Translations under genes and position numbers: made by a program
Source of the DNA: Candidatus Hodarchaeota archaeon
GTDB lineage: Archaea; Asgardarchaeota; Heimdallarchaeia; Hodarchaeales; Hodarchaeaceae
DNA: 64,000 nucleotides
Direction of reading: 5' to 3'
NCBI GenBank assembly: GCA_016840285.1
Contig: JAEOSR010000146.1
Coordinates: forward strand, 41,868 to 105,867
Shown here: positions 1 to 8,891 of the stretch, in pieces
Position numbering within the stretch: position 1 is the first letter of the stretch
How the letters are laid out: each line of letters begins with the position of its first letter
Notes under the pieces: model-generated
Seen by the model: the letters and a program-made list of their open reading frames with translations, nothing else
What the model was told of the DNA's origin: nothing
Database searches by the model: none

Positions 1-2
1 GT

Positions 3-1154
3 CACAATTATTGTCCCGCTCAGGACTCGGGAGAGCCTCTCTCACCACTCAAGATCATCCAAGATATCAAAAACTGGGGTAAAAAGCAATATGGATTGAT
101 CAATTCCAATAAGAATACCCCCATTATTGGTGAAGCTTCAGGAATTACAAATGATGTTCTGTGGGCTTGTGTCACTTGTTATGCTTGTGTAAACGCTTGT
201 CCTCATCTTATTGGGCACGTAGATATGATTGTGGGGATGCGTGCCTCATTAATCGAAGAAGGGGAAATACCTGGAACCCTCACCACGATGCTTGAGAGTG
301 CCTATAATTATGGTAATATTTGGGATCAGCCCAAACGTGACCGTGTGAAATGGTTAAAAGAAGGAGAATTGCCTAGTATCAAACAGTCTGAATCCAAACT
401 TCTTTGGCTTCCAGGTGATACGTTAGCATACGATCCTCGCAATCAAAGAGTTGCTCGCGCTACATATGAAGTTTTCACAAAAGCAGGAATCGACTTTGGA
501 ACCCTTGGTGATGCAGAAAAGAATGATGGGAACGAAATGCGACGATTAGGTGAAGAGGCTTTATTCCAGATGCTCGCAGAAGATAATATCAGGATGTTTA
601 AAAAGAATAAAGTCAACAAAATTGTTACATCTTCCCCTCATGCCTATAACGCCATTAAAAATGAATATCCCGAGTATGGAGGCGATTTTGACGTCATTCA
701 TGTCAGTGAGTTCATATTAGGACTTATAGAAAAAGGAAAAATTAAACTAACTAAGGAATTGGATTATGAAGTAACCTTCCATGATCCGTGCTATCTTGGG
801 CGATATAACGATGTTTATGAAGCCCCCAGAAAGGTCATTGAGGCTATTCCTGGGGTCAAACTGAAAGAAATGCCTAATAATGGTCAATTCAGTTATTGTT
901 GTGGTGGTGGCGGAGGTGGAATGTTTCGTGAGACCCCAGAATGGGTTGAGACACGGATTTCTGAACGGAGAGTCTTGGAAGCTAAGGAAGCCTTCCAGAG
1001 TGCTGAAGCAGGGGGTAACTCTAAAAAAGTCTTGATAACTGCCTGTCCCTTCTGTACGAGTATGCTCACTGATGCAACGAAAACTCAACAACTAGAAGAA
1101 GAAATTGAGGTTAAAGATCTCATTGAGTTAGTGCTAGAGGCAATGAGTGAATAA
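3..1154 (+). CDS. Iron-sulfur oxidoreductase, HdrD/GlpC-like (5' end missing)
   Basis: This is the C-terminal part of a heterodisulfide-reductase-D-like electron-transfer protein. The frame is open to the left window edge, so the first in-frame TTG at 96 is not the real start. Residues encoded from position 3 (HNYCPAQDSGEPLSP) match the end of a first 4Fe-4S motif, and ACVTCYACVNACPH completes a second, so it carried two clusters. A CCG cysteine-rich domain follows, with DPCYLG and SYCCGGGGGGMF near codons 268-269 counted from the TTG, then a final ACPFC. The first CCG half seems degraded: the expected cysteines are replaced in the stretch ending RRLGEEALF. Such subunits pass electrons between ferredoxin, flavoprotein or thiol partners, often beside an FAD subunit that would lie off the left edge. 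Family confident, partner and substrate unknown. Confidence 0.85.
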   Translation, partial: HNYCPAQDSGEPLSPLKIIQDIKNWGKKQYGLINSNKNTPIIGEASGITNDVLWACVTCYACVNACPHLIGHVDMIVGMRASLIEEGEIPGTLTTMLESAYNYGNIWDQPKRDRVKWLKEGELPSIKQSESKLLWLPGDTLAYDPRNQRVARATYEVFTKAGIDFGTLGDAEKNDGNEMRRLGEEALFQMLAEDNIRMFKKNKVNKIVTSSPHAYNAIKNEYPEYGGDFDVIHVSEFILGLIEKGKIKLTKELDYEVTFHDPCYLGRYNDVYEAPRKVIEAIPGVKLKEMPNNGQFSYCCGGGGGGMFRETPEWVETRISERRVLEAKEAFQSAEAGGNSKKVLITACPFCTSMLTDATKTQQLEEEIEVKDLIELVLEAMSE

Positions 1155-1372
1155 TTTCAAACAATCTTTTCTTCTCCTTCTTCAGTCTGAAATTAATCAG
1201 TTTTTTTTCATTATGGCTTAGTCTAAATGTTATTTACCCTTAGTATACAAAACAAAAGTAAAAATCTCTTTGAATCAAGATCTAAGATTCCTGCTAGTGT
1301 TATTGTAACCACAATATTTATTCTTTAATACTAGTCTGCAAAATCTAAATGACCGACCAAGGAGAAATATTA

Positions 1373-2098
1373 ATGATACATGCAAATGATCGGAATTTAA
1401 GTGCCACCAGAGTAGTCGCTTCAACGTTAGGTATCCTTGTTGGGCTTTTTGGGATGGAACATGGATTCTTTGAAATGCTACAAGGGAATATTGTACCAAC
1501 AGAAGCCCCTCTAGGTCTCAAAGTAGATGCCCTTGGTTTTGGTTTCATCATAGATGCTATTGGCCCTGTTCATGAATTCTGGCTAGGAGCAAGTGAACCT
1601 GCTTTTACGATTATTCCCAATTTTTTTATAACAGGTATCTTGGCCATGATAGTTGGGTTACTAGTCATAATTTGGGCCATCGTATTTATTGATAAGAAAT
1701 ATGGTGCTCGTATCCTCTTTTCTCTCTGTATCGCATTATTTCTAGTTGGAGGAGGTTCTCCCCCTTTAACAAATGGAGTCATTGCTTGCCTTGTAGCTAC
1801 TAGAATAAACCAGCCATTAATCTGGTGGCGTATACATATTTCGAGTGAAAGACAGAGAGTCCTTGCCAAATTATGGCCCTGGTCCATTATCAGTGCGGTA
1901 CTAATATCTCTACTCGCTGTTGAGATTGCGATCTTTGGGATTCCATTTGTATGGGTTTTAAATCTTGATCAGATGACTATCTTGTTATTAGGCATTGGCA
2001 ATTTTACAACTGTTCTTATGATTCTGACTGTGATTACGGCATTTGTACATGATATTCAACAAAGAGGTAAAACACATCAATCAACTATTTCAAAATAA
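1373..2098 (+). CDS. Unknown multi-pass membrane protein
   Basis: I do not recognise this family. The protein has about six hydrophobic segments (LGILVGLFGMEHGFF, FFITGILAMIVGLLVIIWAI, ILFSLCIALFLVGG, SIISAVLISLLAVEIAIF, ILLLGIGNFTTVLMILTVI) and a short basic C-terminus, so it is an integral membrane protein. I prefer the ATG at 1373 over the in-frame ATG at 1349, because AAGGAG at 1359-1364 lies about eight bases before it. It stands alone on the plus strand between the iron-sulfur protein and the lipid kinase. A T-rich stretch follows the previous gene near 1200. No catalytic motif was seen. Confidence 0.7.
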   Translation: MIHANDRNLSATRVVASTLGILVGLFGMEHGFFEMLQGNIVPTEAPLGLKVDALGFGFIIDAIGPVHEFWLGASEPAFTIIPNFFITGILAMIVGLLVIIWAIVFIDKKYGARILFSLCIALFLVGGGSPPLTNGVIACLVATRINQPLIWWRIHISSERQRVLAKLWPWSIISAVLISLLAVEIAIFGIPFVWVLNLDQMTILLLGIGNFTTVLMILTVITAFVHDIQQRGKTHQSTISK

Positions 2099-2155
2099 TC
2101 TTGGCAAAAAAAAGACTTTTTAGGTTGGATTAACTGTAATAATGAGCTGTTTGAA

Positions 2156-2207
2156 CACCTCTTGAGAATTGAGAACTTTTTACTCAATTCTAATTGTTGA
2201 ATAGGTG
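2156..2207. repeat. Nested inverted repeat, possible terminator or leader hairpin
   Basis: AGAATTGAG at 2165-2173 pairs perfectly with CTCAATTCT at 2183-2191 across a nine-base loop. CACCT at 2156-2160 can pair further out with AGGTG at 2203-2207. It lies between the membrane protein and the lipid kinase. It could end the first transcript or fold in the leader of the second. Confidence 0.4.
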
Positions 2208-2258
2208 GTAAACCTCAAAAAGAATTTGTGAAAGGAAAATTCCTTTGAGGACATCATC

Positions 2259-3221
2259 ATGAAAGACTTTTTTTTAGTTATTAACCCTGCTGCAGCTGGA
2301 GGACGCGTTGAAACGATTTGGAGGGATCAAATTAAGCCATTAGTAGATAAGTACGGTTTAAACTACGATATTGAATTTACAACATCTCCTCAACATGCGA
2401 TTGAAATAGCGAGAACCCGAGTCAATGAGGGATACAAAATCATTTGTTCTGTTGGTGGGGATGGAACCGCAAATGAGGTACTTAATGGTGTTTTGAAAGC
2501 TGAGAAAACTGGAGTTTTTTCTGCGATTCCTGTTGGGACAGGGGACGATATACCTACTGTTTATGGAATACCAGAAGGAGATTTGGAAGCAGCTGTTCAA
2601 TGCCTAGCAAAAGGCCAAGATAAAACATTTGATGTAGGATACTGCGAAACAGCAGATCGGTATTTCGCTGGAGTAGCCTCTATGGGGTTTGATGCAGAAG
2701 TAGCAGATCGTACAAATAAAGGATCAAAAAGGTTTAGTGGAACAAGAAATTACCAACTGGCTCTTTTAAAGACTCTGCTGAAATTCAAGCCTTATGATCT
2801 GCTAATTCGAATAGATGAAGAACAGACAGTCGAGGGTCAAAGAATGTTGCTTGCTATAGGTAATGGAAAAAGATACGGAGGAGGGATGCATATTTGTCCT
2901 GAAGCAGAAGTAATAGATGGTAAATTTGCTATAACCACACTGAAGAAAATTAGTCGAATCACCCTCTTGAGAGTCTTTCCTAAAGTCTATGATGGTAATC
3001 ATCTCACTCATAGAAGTGTTGAGACTTTTGAAGGATCTTCGATACATGTGGATTCCCCAAAAAAGAAATGTCTATATCAGGTTGACGGTGAAATCATGGG
3101 AAATTTACCTGAAACCTTTATAACGAAACCAAAAGTACTCACGGTCAGAGTCCCCGACCCATATCAATCTTACACAGAAATTTGGCAAAAAAGGTTAGAT
3201 CAAGAAAAGAAGCCGAAATAA
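2259..3221 (+). CDS. Lipid kinase of the DAGK/LCB5 (YegS) family
   Basis: Predicted cytosolic, membrane-associated kinase of the diacylglycerol/sphingoid-base family, which phosphorylates a lipid hydroxyl using ATP. The N-terminus FLVINPAAAGG is the family's nucleotide-binding strand. SVGGDGTANEVLNG (about residues 64-77) is the diagnostic GGDGT loop, and AIPVGTGDD is the second conserved loop; the family more often has GTGNDFA, so GDD is a mild deviation. Its 320 residues fit the family's usual 290-320. In an archaeon the substrate would be an ether lipid or isoprenoid alcohol rather than diacylglycerol, but this is inference. It has its own leader, with a possible Shine-Dalgarno GAGG about ten bases before the ATG. 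Confidence 0.85.
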   Translation: MKDFFLVINPAAAGGRVETIWRDQIKPLVDKYGLNYDIEFTTSPQHAIEIARTRVNEGYKIICSVGGDGTANEVLNGVLKAEKTGVFSAIPVGTGDDIPTVYGIPEGDLEAAVQCLAKGQDKTFDVGYCETADRYFAGVASMGFDAEVADRTNKGSKRFSGTRNYQLALLKTLLKFKPYDLLIRIDEEQTVEGQRMLLAIGNGKRYGGGMHICPEAEVIDGKFAITTLKKISRITLLRVFPKVYDGNHLTHRSVETFEGSSIHVDSPKKKCLYQVDGEIMGNLPETFITKPKVLTVRVPDPYQSYTEIWQKRLDQEKKPK

Positions 3222-3331
3222 ACCATTTTTCCATAGTTATGAAAAGACATTAAAGTTTATCATCGGGAAAAAATTGTAAAAATATAAATTAGAGAAGACA
3301 TTTTATTATCTTCTTTCGTTGGAGATTGAAA

Positions 3332-4603
3332 ATGAAGATTAAAAAAATATATGCAAGAGAAGTGTTTGACTCTCGTGGAAATCCCACAGTAGAAGTGGAG
3401 TGTACACTTGATGATGGCACACTTACTCGGGCTATGGTGCCATCAGGCGCTAGTACTGGTATACATGAAGCTTTGGAATTACGAGATGGGGGTACTCGGC
3501 TAATGGGGAAATCAGTGTCCCAAGCAGTGGAGAATGTGGGCAGAATCGGTCCAAAATTAGTTGGTATAGATCCAAAAAACCAAACAGAGATCGATAACTT
3601 ACTACTGGAACTGGATGGTACCGAGAATAAGTCAAAACTCGGAGCAAATGCCATTCTAGGTATTTCCATGGCTGTTTGCAAAGCTGGAGCGTTATCTCAA
3701 GGTATCCCGCTTTACGAGCACCTTGGGAATTTGAGAGGTAATGACCAATTCGTGTTACCTGTTCCTAGTTTAAATGTTATTAACGGAGGGGTCCATTCTG
3801 GGAGCGAGATAGTTTTTCAGGAGTATATGTTGCTTCCCGTTGGTGCACCTAGTTTCAAAGAAGCGATGGTCTTAGGAGTTGAAGTGTACCATACGTTGAA
3901 AAAGCTTCTCAAACAGAAGTACGGTCCCACTGCTGTCAATGTCGGTGATGAAGGTGGATTTGCTCCTCCTTTAAGCTTGGTTGAAGAGCCTTTAAGGCTT
4001 ATAATGGAAGCAATTGATGAAACTGGTCATACAGGGAAATTTCAGCTAGCTTTGGATCCCGCTGCATCTGAATTCTACGAAAATGGAAAGTATATCGTTG
4101 ACGGGAATGATTTAGACTCAGAATCATTTATCAGTGTTTATGAGGACTTAATCGAGAAATATCCAATAGTATCTATTGAGGATGCTTTTGCTCAGGATGC
4201 TTGGGTCGATTGGGTCAAATTTACAGAGAGAAACGGAGATAAAATACAAATTATGGGAGATGATCTGTTGGTTACCAACGTTAAGCGCATTCAAACCGCG
4301 ATTGATAAAAAGGCCTGCAATTCCCTCTTGTTGAAAGTGAACCAGATTGGTTCCGTCACTGAAAGCATTAGCGCTGCCAAATTAAGTCAAGATAATGGTT
4401 GGACAGTAATGGTCTCTCATAGATCTGGTGAGACTGAAGATCCATTCATAGCTGATTTAGTGGTAGGATTAAAAACAGGTCAGATTAAAACCGGTGCTCC
4501 GTGTCGTTCTGAAAGACTAGCAAAATATAACCAGTTAATCCGTATTGAGGAGCAGTTAGGTGATCAAGCAACTTATGCAGGAATAAAATTCCGACAGCTC
4601 TAA
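3332..4603 (+). CDS. eno: Enolase (2-phosphoglycerate dehydratase)
   Basis: Glycolytic and gluconeogenic enzyme interconverting 2-phosphoglycerate and phosphoenolpyruvate. It is full length for the family (423 residues). Visible motifs are [16 protein letters not shown] at the N-terminus, [15 protein letters not shown] (the mobile substrate loop), [17 protein letters not shown] with a metal-binding Glu-Asp, [18 protein letters not shown] with the catalytic Lys, and [10 protein letters not shown] chose ATG 3332 over TTG 3326 because GGAG at 3321-3324 is about seven bases upstream. A TATA-like AATATAAA lies near 3280. The next gene, PEP synthase, handles its product or substrate PEP, so the pair marks a PEP node for gluconeogenesis. 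Confidence 0.97.
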   Translation: MKIKKIYAREVFDSRGNPTVEVECTLDDGTLTRAMVPSGASTGIHEALELRDGGTRLMGKSVSQAVENVGRIGPKLVGIDPKNQTEIDNLLLELDGTENKSKLGANAILGISMAVCKAGALSQGIPLYEHLGNLRGNDQFVLPVPSLNVINGGVHSGSEIVFQEYMLLPVGAPSFKEAMVLGVEVYHTLKKLLKQKYGPTAVNVGDEGGFAPPLSLVEEPLRLIMEAIDETGHTGKFQLALDPAASEFYENGKYIVDGNDLDSESFISVYEDLIEKYPIVSIEDAFAQDAWVDWVKFTERNGDKIQIMGDDLLVTNVKRIQTAIDKKACNSLLLKVNQIGSVTESISAAKLSQDNGWTVMVSHRSGETEDPFIADLVVGLKTGQIKTGAPCRSERLAKYNQLIRIEEQLGDQATYAGIKFRQL

Positions 4604-4802
4604 ACAAAAAATACCTATTTTCTGTTTCATATCCCCTTCTCTTTTATTTAAGTGAGGCTCTAGCGGCTAAATAGTAATTTCTCTTTCTTTCCCCTTAGAA
4701 AATACAAAATATGTAATTCTGTATTAAATTACATATATATATCTTTGTTTAAAAGAGGCCATTTGACGAAATAAACTAATTTTAGCAAGGAATTCGTCTT
4801 AA

Positions 4803-4811
4803 TTTATATAT
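4803..4811 (+). promoter_or_regulatory. TATA-box-like element for PEP synthase
   Basis: TTTATATAT sits about 31-39 bases upstream of the ATG at 4842. Archaeal transcription usually starts some 25 bases after this element, which would give a very short leader. Confidence 0.4.
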
Positions 4812-4841
4812 TTAGTTATTAATTCATTGACGTGTGTAATT

Positions 4842-7286
4842 ATGTCAGAAAATAAAAGCGAGAAGTATATTCTTTGGTTCGATGAGCTCAGGATCGAAGA
4901 TGTGCCACTAGTTGGAGGAAAAAACGCCTCCTTGGGCGAAATGTACCATAGCCTCAAAGAAAAGGGAGTTTTAGTCCCTAATGGGTTTGCTATTACCGCT
5001 GCTGCCTATCGTCATCTCCTTAAAGATGCTGGAATTGAAGATACAGTTAAGGAAGCATTAGATGGATTAGATACTCATGATATTCGCAATCTTCAGGAGA
5101 GAGGACGGAAGGTAAGAGAAATAATTCGATATGCTAAACTTCCTGATGATTTGGATAAAGAAATTCGAGAAGCATATAGTAAACTCTGTGAAGAAATAGG
5201 ATCATTTGATGCTGATGTTGCAGTTCGTTCTTCAGCTACAGCTGAAGATCTTCCTGATGCTTCTTTCGCAGGCCAACAAGAGACTTATCTCAACATTCGA
5301 GGGGAAGAATCGCTGTTATATGCTTGTCGTTCATGCTTTGCTAGTCTATTTACTAATCGAGCTATAAGCTATAGAGAAGACAAAGGTTTTGGTCATTTTG
5401 ATGTCTACCTTTCAATAGGGGTCCAAGTCATGGTTCGTTCTGATGCAGCATCTTCTGGAGTCATCTTCTCAATCGATACTGAATCTGGTTTCAAAGATGC
5501 TGTATATATTACTGGTGCTTTTGGTCTTGGTGAAAATGTGGTTCAAGGAGCTGTGAATCCTGATGAGTTTTATGTTTTTAAGCCAACATTGAAGGATGGA
5601 AAACGGCCCATCATTGGAAAGCGTCTTGGAACTAAAGAAGAAATGATGGTTTACACCTCAGATCAGCGTCGTCCCACCAAAAATGTTGATACACCAGAAT
5701 CTATGCGAAAATCATTCTGTGTCACTGATGATGAAGTAATCGAACTCGCTAAGTGGGCCGCAATAATTGAGGATCATTATGGAAAACCTATGGACATTGA
5801 ATGGGCTAAGAACGGAGATGGAGATTATGAAGGAGACGGGAAGCTCTATATAGTTCAAGCTCGGCCTGAAACCGTCCATTCGCAGAAATCAACCAATGTC
5901 ATTGAAACATACGTTCTGACTGAAAGAGGGAAAGAACTAGCAAAAGGTCAAGCAGTTGGATCTAAAATAGGACAAGGTAAAGTTAATGTCATAGAAAAAT
6001 CTTCTCGAATTCATGAATTCAAGAAGGGAGAAGTTTTAGTTACCGATATGACGGATCCTGACTGGGAGCCAATCATGAAGATAGCCTCTGCAATTATTAC
6101 AAATCGTGGTGGACGTACATGCCATGCAGCTATTGTTTCCCGAGAACTCGGTATTCCAGCAGTTATTGGTACAGAGAATGCAACAAAAGTACTGAAAGAC
6201 GGTATGGATGTCACAGCTTCTTGTGCAGAAGGTCAGGAAGGTATTATCTATGAAGGTATCCTTCCATTTAATGTTGAAAGAATCTTTTTGGATCAAATGC
6301 CAAAAACTCGGACAAAAATTATGATGAATGTGGGTATCCCTGAAAAAGCGTTCGATCAAGGACAAATACCCAATGATGGAGTCGGATTAGCACGGGAAGA
6401 ATTCATCATAAACTCATATATTGGTATTCATCCTCTTGCATTACACCACTACGAGGAGCTTAAAGATAAAGCTGATACTGATGGGGAAATCCGTGAAATT
6501 ATTAGAAAAATTGACGCGAAAACAGCTGCTTATCAAGATAAAGAGGAATTCTTTATTGAAAACTTAGCCATGGGAATTGGACGTATTGCTGCTGGTTTCT
6601 ATCCCAACGATGTTGTTGTGCGATTATCAGACTTCAAGACGAATGAGTATGCCAATTTAATCGGGGGTTCACTTTATGAACCTGATGAATCCAACCCCAT
6701 GATTGGTTGGCGTGGTGCTTCCCGCTATTACGATCCAAGCTTCAAACCAGCCTTTATTATGGAATGTAAAGCTATTAAACGCGTTCGCGATGAAATGGGC
6801 TTAACTAATGTTATTACCATGATTCCTTTTTGTCGTACAGTAGAAGAAGGTAAAAAGGTTATTGCTGCAATGGCCGATGCAGGGCTTAAACAAGGTGAGA
6901 ATGGGCTAGAAGTTTACGTCATGGCTGAGATCCCATCAAATGTAATTGAAGCTGATGGATTTGCGGAAATTTTTGATGGATTTTCAATTGGGAGTAATGA
7001 TCTTACTCAACTTGCTCTTGGACTTGATCGTGACTCAGAATTAGTCGCACATATCTATGATGAACGAGATACGTCAGTAAAGCGACTTGTGAAGTCTGTC
7101 ATTGATACAGCTAAACAGAAAGGTAGAAAAATAGGTATTTGTGGGCAAGCACCAAGTGATTTTCCTGAGTTTGCGACCTTTCTAGTCGAATGTGGGATTG
7201 ATTCCATGAGTTTAAATCCTGATACAGTCGTAAAAACAAAACTAGATATTGCAAAAAAGGAACAGGAATTAGGCATTAACCCCTAA
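4842..7286 (+). CDS. ppsA: Phosphoenolpyruvate synthase
   Basis: Pyruvate, water dikinase, which makes PEP, AMP and phosphate from pyruvate and ATP and feeds gluconeogenesis. The order is N-terminal ATP-grasp (PLVGGKNASLGEMY, VRSSATAEDLPDASFAGQQ), central swivelling phosphohistidine domain (GGRTCHAAIVSRELG, His428), and C-terminal PEP/pyruvate TIM barrel (GFSIGSNDLTQLALG, GICGQAPSD with Cys767). Length about 814 residues is normal. ATG 4842 (MSENKSEKY) is preferred over TTG 4827, which adds only five residues of no visible motif. It follows enolase in the same direction after a 238-base T-rich gap with its own TATA-like element. The swivel domain is a useful comparison for the small protein at 29829. 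Confidence 0.96.
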   Translation: MSENKSEKYILWFDELRIEDVPLVGGKNASLGEMYHSLKEKGVLVPNGFAITAAAYRHLLKDAGIEDTVKEALDGLDTHDIRNLQERGRKVREIIRYAKLPDDLDKEIREAYSKLCEEIGSFDADVAVRSSATAEDLPDASFAGQQETYLNIRGEESLLYACRSCFASLFTNRAISYREDKGFGHFDVYLSIGVQVMVRSDAASSGVIFSIDTESGFKDAVYITGAFGLGENVVQGAVNPDEFYVFKPTLKDGKRPIIGKRLGTKEEMMVYTSDQRRPTKNVDTPESMRKSFCVTDDEVIELAKWAAIIEDHYGKPMDIEWAKNGDGDYEGDGKLYIVQARPETVHSQKSTNVIETYVLTERGKELAKGQAVGSKIGQGKVNVIEKSSRIHEFKKGEVLVTDMTDPDWEPIMKIASAIITNRGGRTCHAAIVSRELGIPAVIGTENATKVLKDGMDVTASCAEGQEGIIYEGILPFNVERIFLDQMPKTRTKIMMNVGIPEKAFDQGQIPNDGVGLAREEFIINSYIGIHPLALHHYEELKDKADTDGEIREIIRKIDAKTAAYQDKEEFFIENLAMGIGRIAAGFYPNDVVVRLSDFKTNEYANLIGGSLYEPDESNPMIGWRGASRYYDPSFKPAFIMECKAIKRVRDEMGLTNVITMIPFCRTVEEGKKVIAAMADAGLKQGENGLEVYVMAEIPSNVIEADGFAEIFDGFSIGSNDLTQLALGLDRDSELVAHIYDERDTSVKRLVKSVIDTAKQKGRKIGICGQAPSDFPEFATFLVECGIDSMSLNPDTVVKTKLDIAKKEQELGINP

Positions 7287-7339
7287 TCCCCTGTTAATCT
7301 TTATTTTTCTCTAAGTACTATTCTAAAGACCACATTTCT

Positions 7340-7708
7340 TTAAGACTTTTCATGAATTTCCGTTTCATATCTTGTTAAAAGGACTAGCCTTAAACATTCA
7401 CGGCAAGCATACCCTAAACACTGCGTTTCTGAAATTATCATTTGTTCTTCGTGTCCATTCGATTTAGTAATAGCTTTGGCAGGACATATTCGGATTAGTT
7501 TTTCTACAAAGCTTTTAGATTGCACATTAAGATTAATCTGACGATTAATGTCCCCAACATCTTTTTTACGGGAGAAAGTTTTAGTAAAGTTCCAAGATTC
7601 TTCATGAGAAAATAAACGACTTAAGTAGTCAATATCTAATGCTAGTAAGATTAAGAGAACAAAAATAATTAGAATAAAAGATAGAAATAGAAGTTGAATT
7701 GGTATCAT
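7340..7708 (-). CDS. Membrane-anchored, degenerate ferredoxin-like protein
   Basis: This 122-residue protein starts with one hydrophobic segment (residues 3-25), has a polar linker, and ends in a ferredoxin-like remnant. CPAKAI (Cys75) matches the end of one 4Fe-4S motif, and CLGYACREC (Cys97, 102, 105) matches the start of a second, but the first three cysteines of the first motif and the last of the second are missing. Four cysteines remain and might hold one cluster. It lies six bases downstream of the hydrogenase-large-subunit-like gene and is probably co-transcribed. That mirrors the ferredoxin subunit accompanying membrane-bound hydrogenases and complex I. Assignment is inference from motif pattern and position. 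Confidence 0.55.
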   Translation of the reverse strand: MIPIQLLFLSFILIIFVLLILLALDIDYLSRLFSHEESWNFTKTFSRKKDVGDINRQINLNVQSKSFVEKLIRICPAKAITKSNGHEEQMIISETQCLGYACRECLRLVLLTRYETEIHEKS

Positions 7709-7714
7709 TACTAA

Positions 7715-8800
7715 TCACTCCAAATTAATTGGGATTTCGGGGTCAAAAAATAATAAAATAACTGATTGTAGAGAGATTGGACACGTAGAAAGGCTTTTTA
7801 TGATCCCAGTTATGTTAGTCATTTGAGGAGGAATGGAGTTGAAATACGTGACTTGATCATCGAAAAAATTTACTGTTAAATGACTTTCACCAAGAGTAGT
7901 TGAAAAAGAAGTTGTTGCTTCACCATTCAAAGATTTAGGAGTATCGAAGGATTTAACGGAATATTCTTTTAGTAATTGTGAGATTCGATTTAGGGTTAGA
8001 ATTAGTTCTGTGTAACCTACTCGTAACACGTTTAATAGGTTATTTTCAGAGGCATAAGTATATTTTAGAAAGTTCTGTGCAGATTGTCTTGTAGGAGAAG
8101 AGGAAGGTGTGACTAAAGGTGGGATTGTTCCCGAGGCTCGGGCTATAGGACCAGTAATTCCTGTCATTTTCACCATATCTAATGAAAGGGTTTCCACTCC
8201 TTTAAGGGTATTAGACATTTTTGGTTCTCCTTCAATGAACTTTGCTATTTTCCAAGCGTTTTTTTGTTGAATTTTTATAACCTTTTGGATTTCTAGAACC
8301 TGTGTGTGAGATATTGGATGGGATATGGCCCCTGGACGGATTAAATCCCAAGGGAATTGCAGGTCCCAAAGGAACTCGAAAAAATACCAAAATGAAGAAT
8401 AGCTTTCAAGAGCTAACCTCGAGGCTTTAAAATCATTTAAAAAACGGAATACCCAATAGAACAGATAGAAATAAATGGTGGCTCGTTCTATATTTATTAA
8501 TAATCCTCTATATTGCCTGATGTCATCTGAAACAATTATACCTGCAATTAATTCAATAGTTTCAGACAGGTGAACTTGGTATGAAATAGCATTCAAGCTA
8601 TTTTGCCTTTCAAGAAGGAAAAACAATCTAGAAAGAGGGATATCTTTCATTAATCTTTGCTTCTCTCGTTTAATCTGCATATAGTTATTTAAATCGCTGG
8701 GAGTCATTGTGGATAAAAGATCTGAGAATATTTCAGTAGTAACATGGACGGATGACGGTTTTTCTGTAGTTTTTGTGTCAATATTATCCATTTTATCCAC
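7715..8800 (-). CDS. Cysteine-poor NuoD/[NiFe]-hydrogenase large-subunit-like protein
   Basis: The 361-residue protein has the layout of the C-terminal two-thirds of complex I NuoD or group 4 [NiFe]-hydrogenase large subunits. Matching blocks are NIERATIYFYLF near 103 (family ERIxNH helix), LIRPGAI at 153-159 (family RPGGVR), LKGVETLSLDMVKMTGITGP leading to ARASG at 220-224 (family GLxGPxxRASG), a helix around 252-278, and GEATTSFSTTLGESHLTV from 293 (family GEGxGxxEAPRGEL). The metal-site cysteines of hydrogenases are absent: no CxxC is present, and the terminal DPCxxC is FFDPEIP at 352-357. The N-terminal 80 or so residues are not recognisable. It therefore cannot carry a NiFe centre and may be a structural or repurposed subunit. 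It is divergently transcribed from the A-ATPase genes and followed by the ferredoxin-like gene. Confidence 0.6.
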   Translation of the reverse strand: MDKMDNIDTKTTEKPSSVHVTTEIFSDLLSTMTPSDLNNYMQIKREKQRLMKDIPLSRLFFLLERQNSLNAISYQVHLSETIELIAGIIVSDDIRQYRGLLINIERATIYFYLFYWVFRFLNDFKASRLALESYSSFWYFFEFLWDLQFPWDLIRPGAISHPISHTQVLEIQKVIKIQQKNAWKIAKFIEGEPKMSNTLKGVETLSLDMVKMTGITGPIARASGTIPPLVTPSSSPTRQSAQNFLKYTYASENNLLNVLRVGYTELILTLNRISQLLKEYSVKSFDTPKSLNGEATTSFSTTLGESHLTVNFFDDQVTYFNSIPPQMTNITGIIKSLSTCPISLQSVILLFFDPEIPINLE

Positions 8801-8878
8801 ACTGAGCTACCTTTATTTCTCGAAATAAATAATAACTGTATTCTTCAAGTCGATAATCACTCGTCAAGGACATTCCAC

Positions 8879-8883
8879 GGAGG
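8879..8883 (+). promoter_or_regulatory. Shine-Dalgarno site deciding a GTG start
   Basis: GGAGG eight bases before GTG 8892 fixes the start of the ATPase subunit I gene ahead of the later in-frame ATG at 8913. Confidence 0.6.
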
Positions 8884-8891
8884 CGTACAGT

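Noticed and set aside
747..1091. 114-codon minus-strand open frame opposite the iron-sulfur gene
   Set aside because: Lies wholly antisense to conserved CCG-domain sequence; no start signal or recognisable motif.
7715..8800. Functional [NiFe] hydrogenase or complete NuoD
   Set aside because: No CxxC metal ligands and no N-terminal third; only the fold pattern remains.
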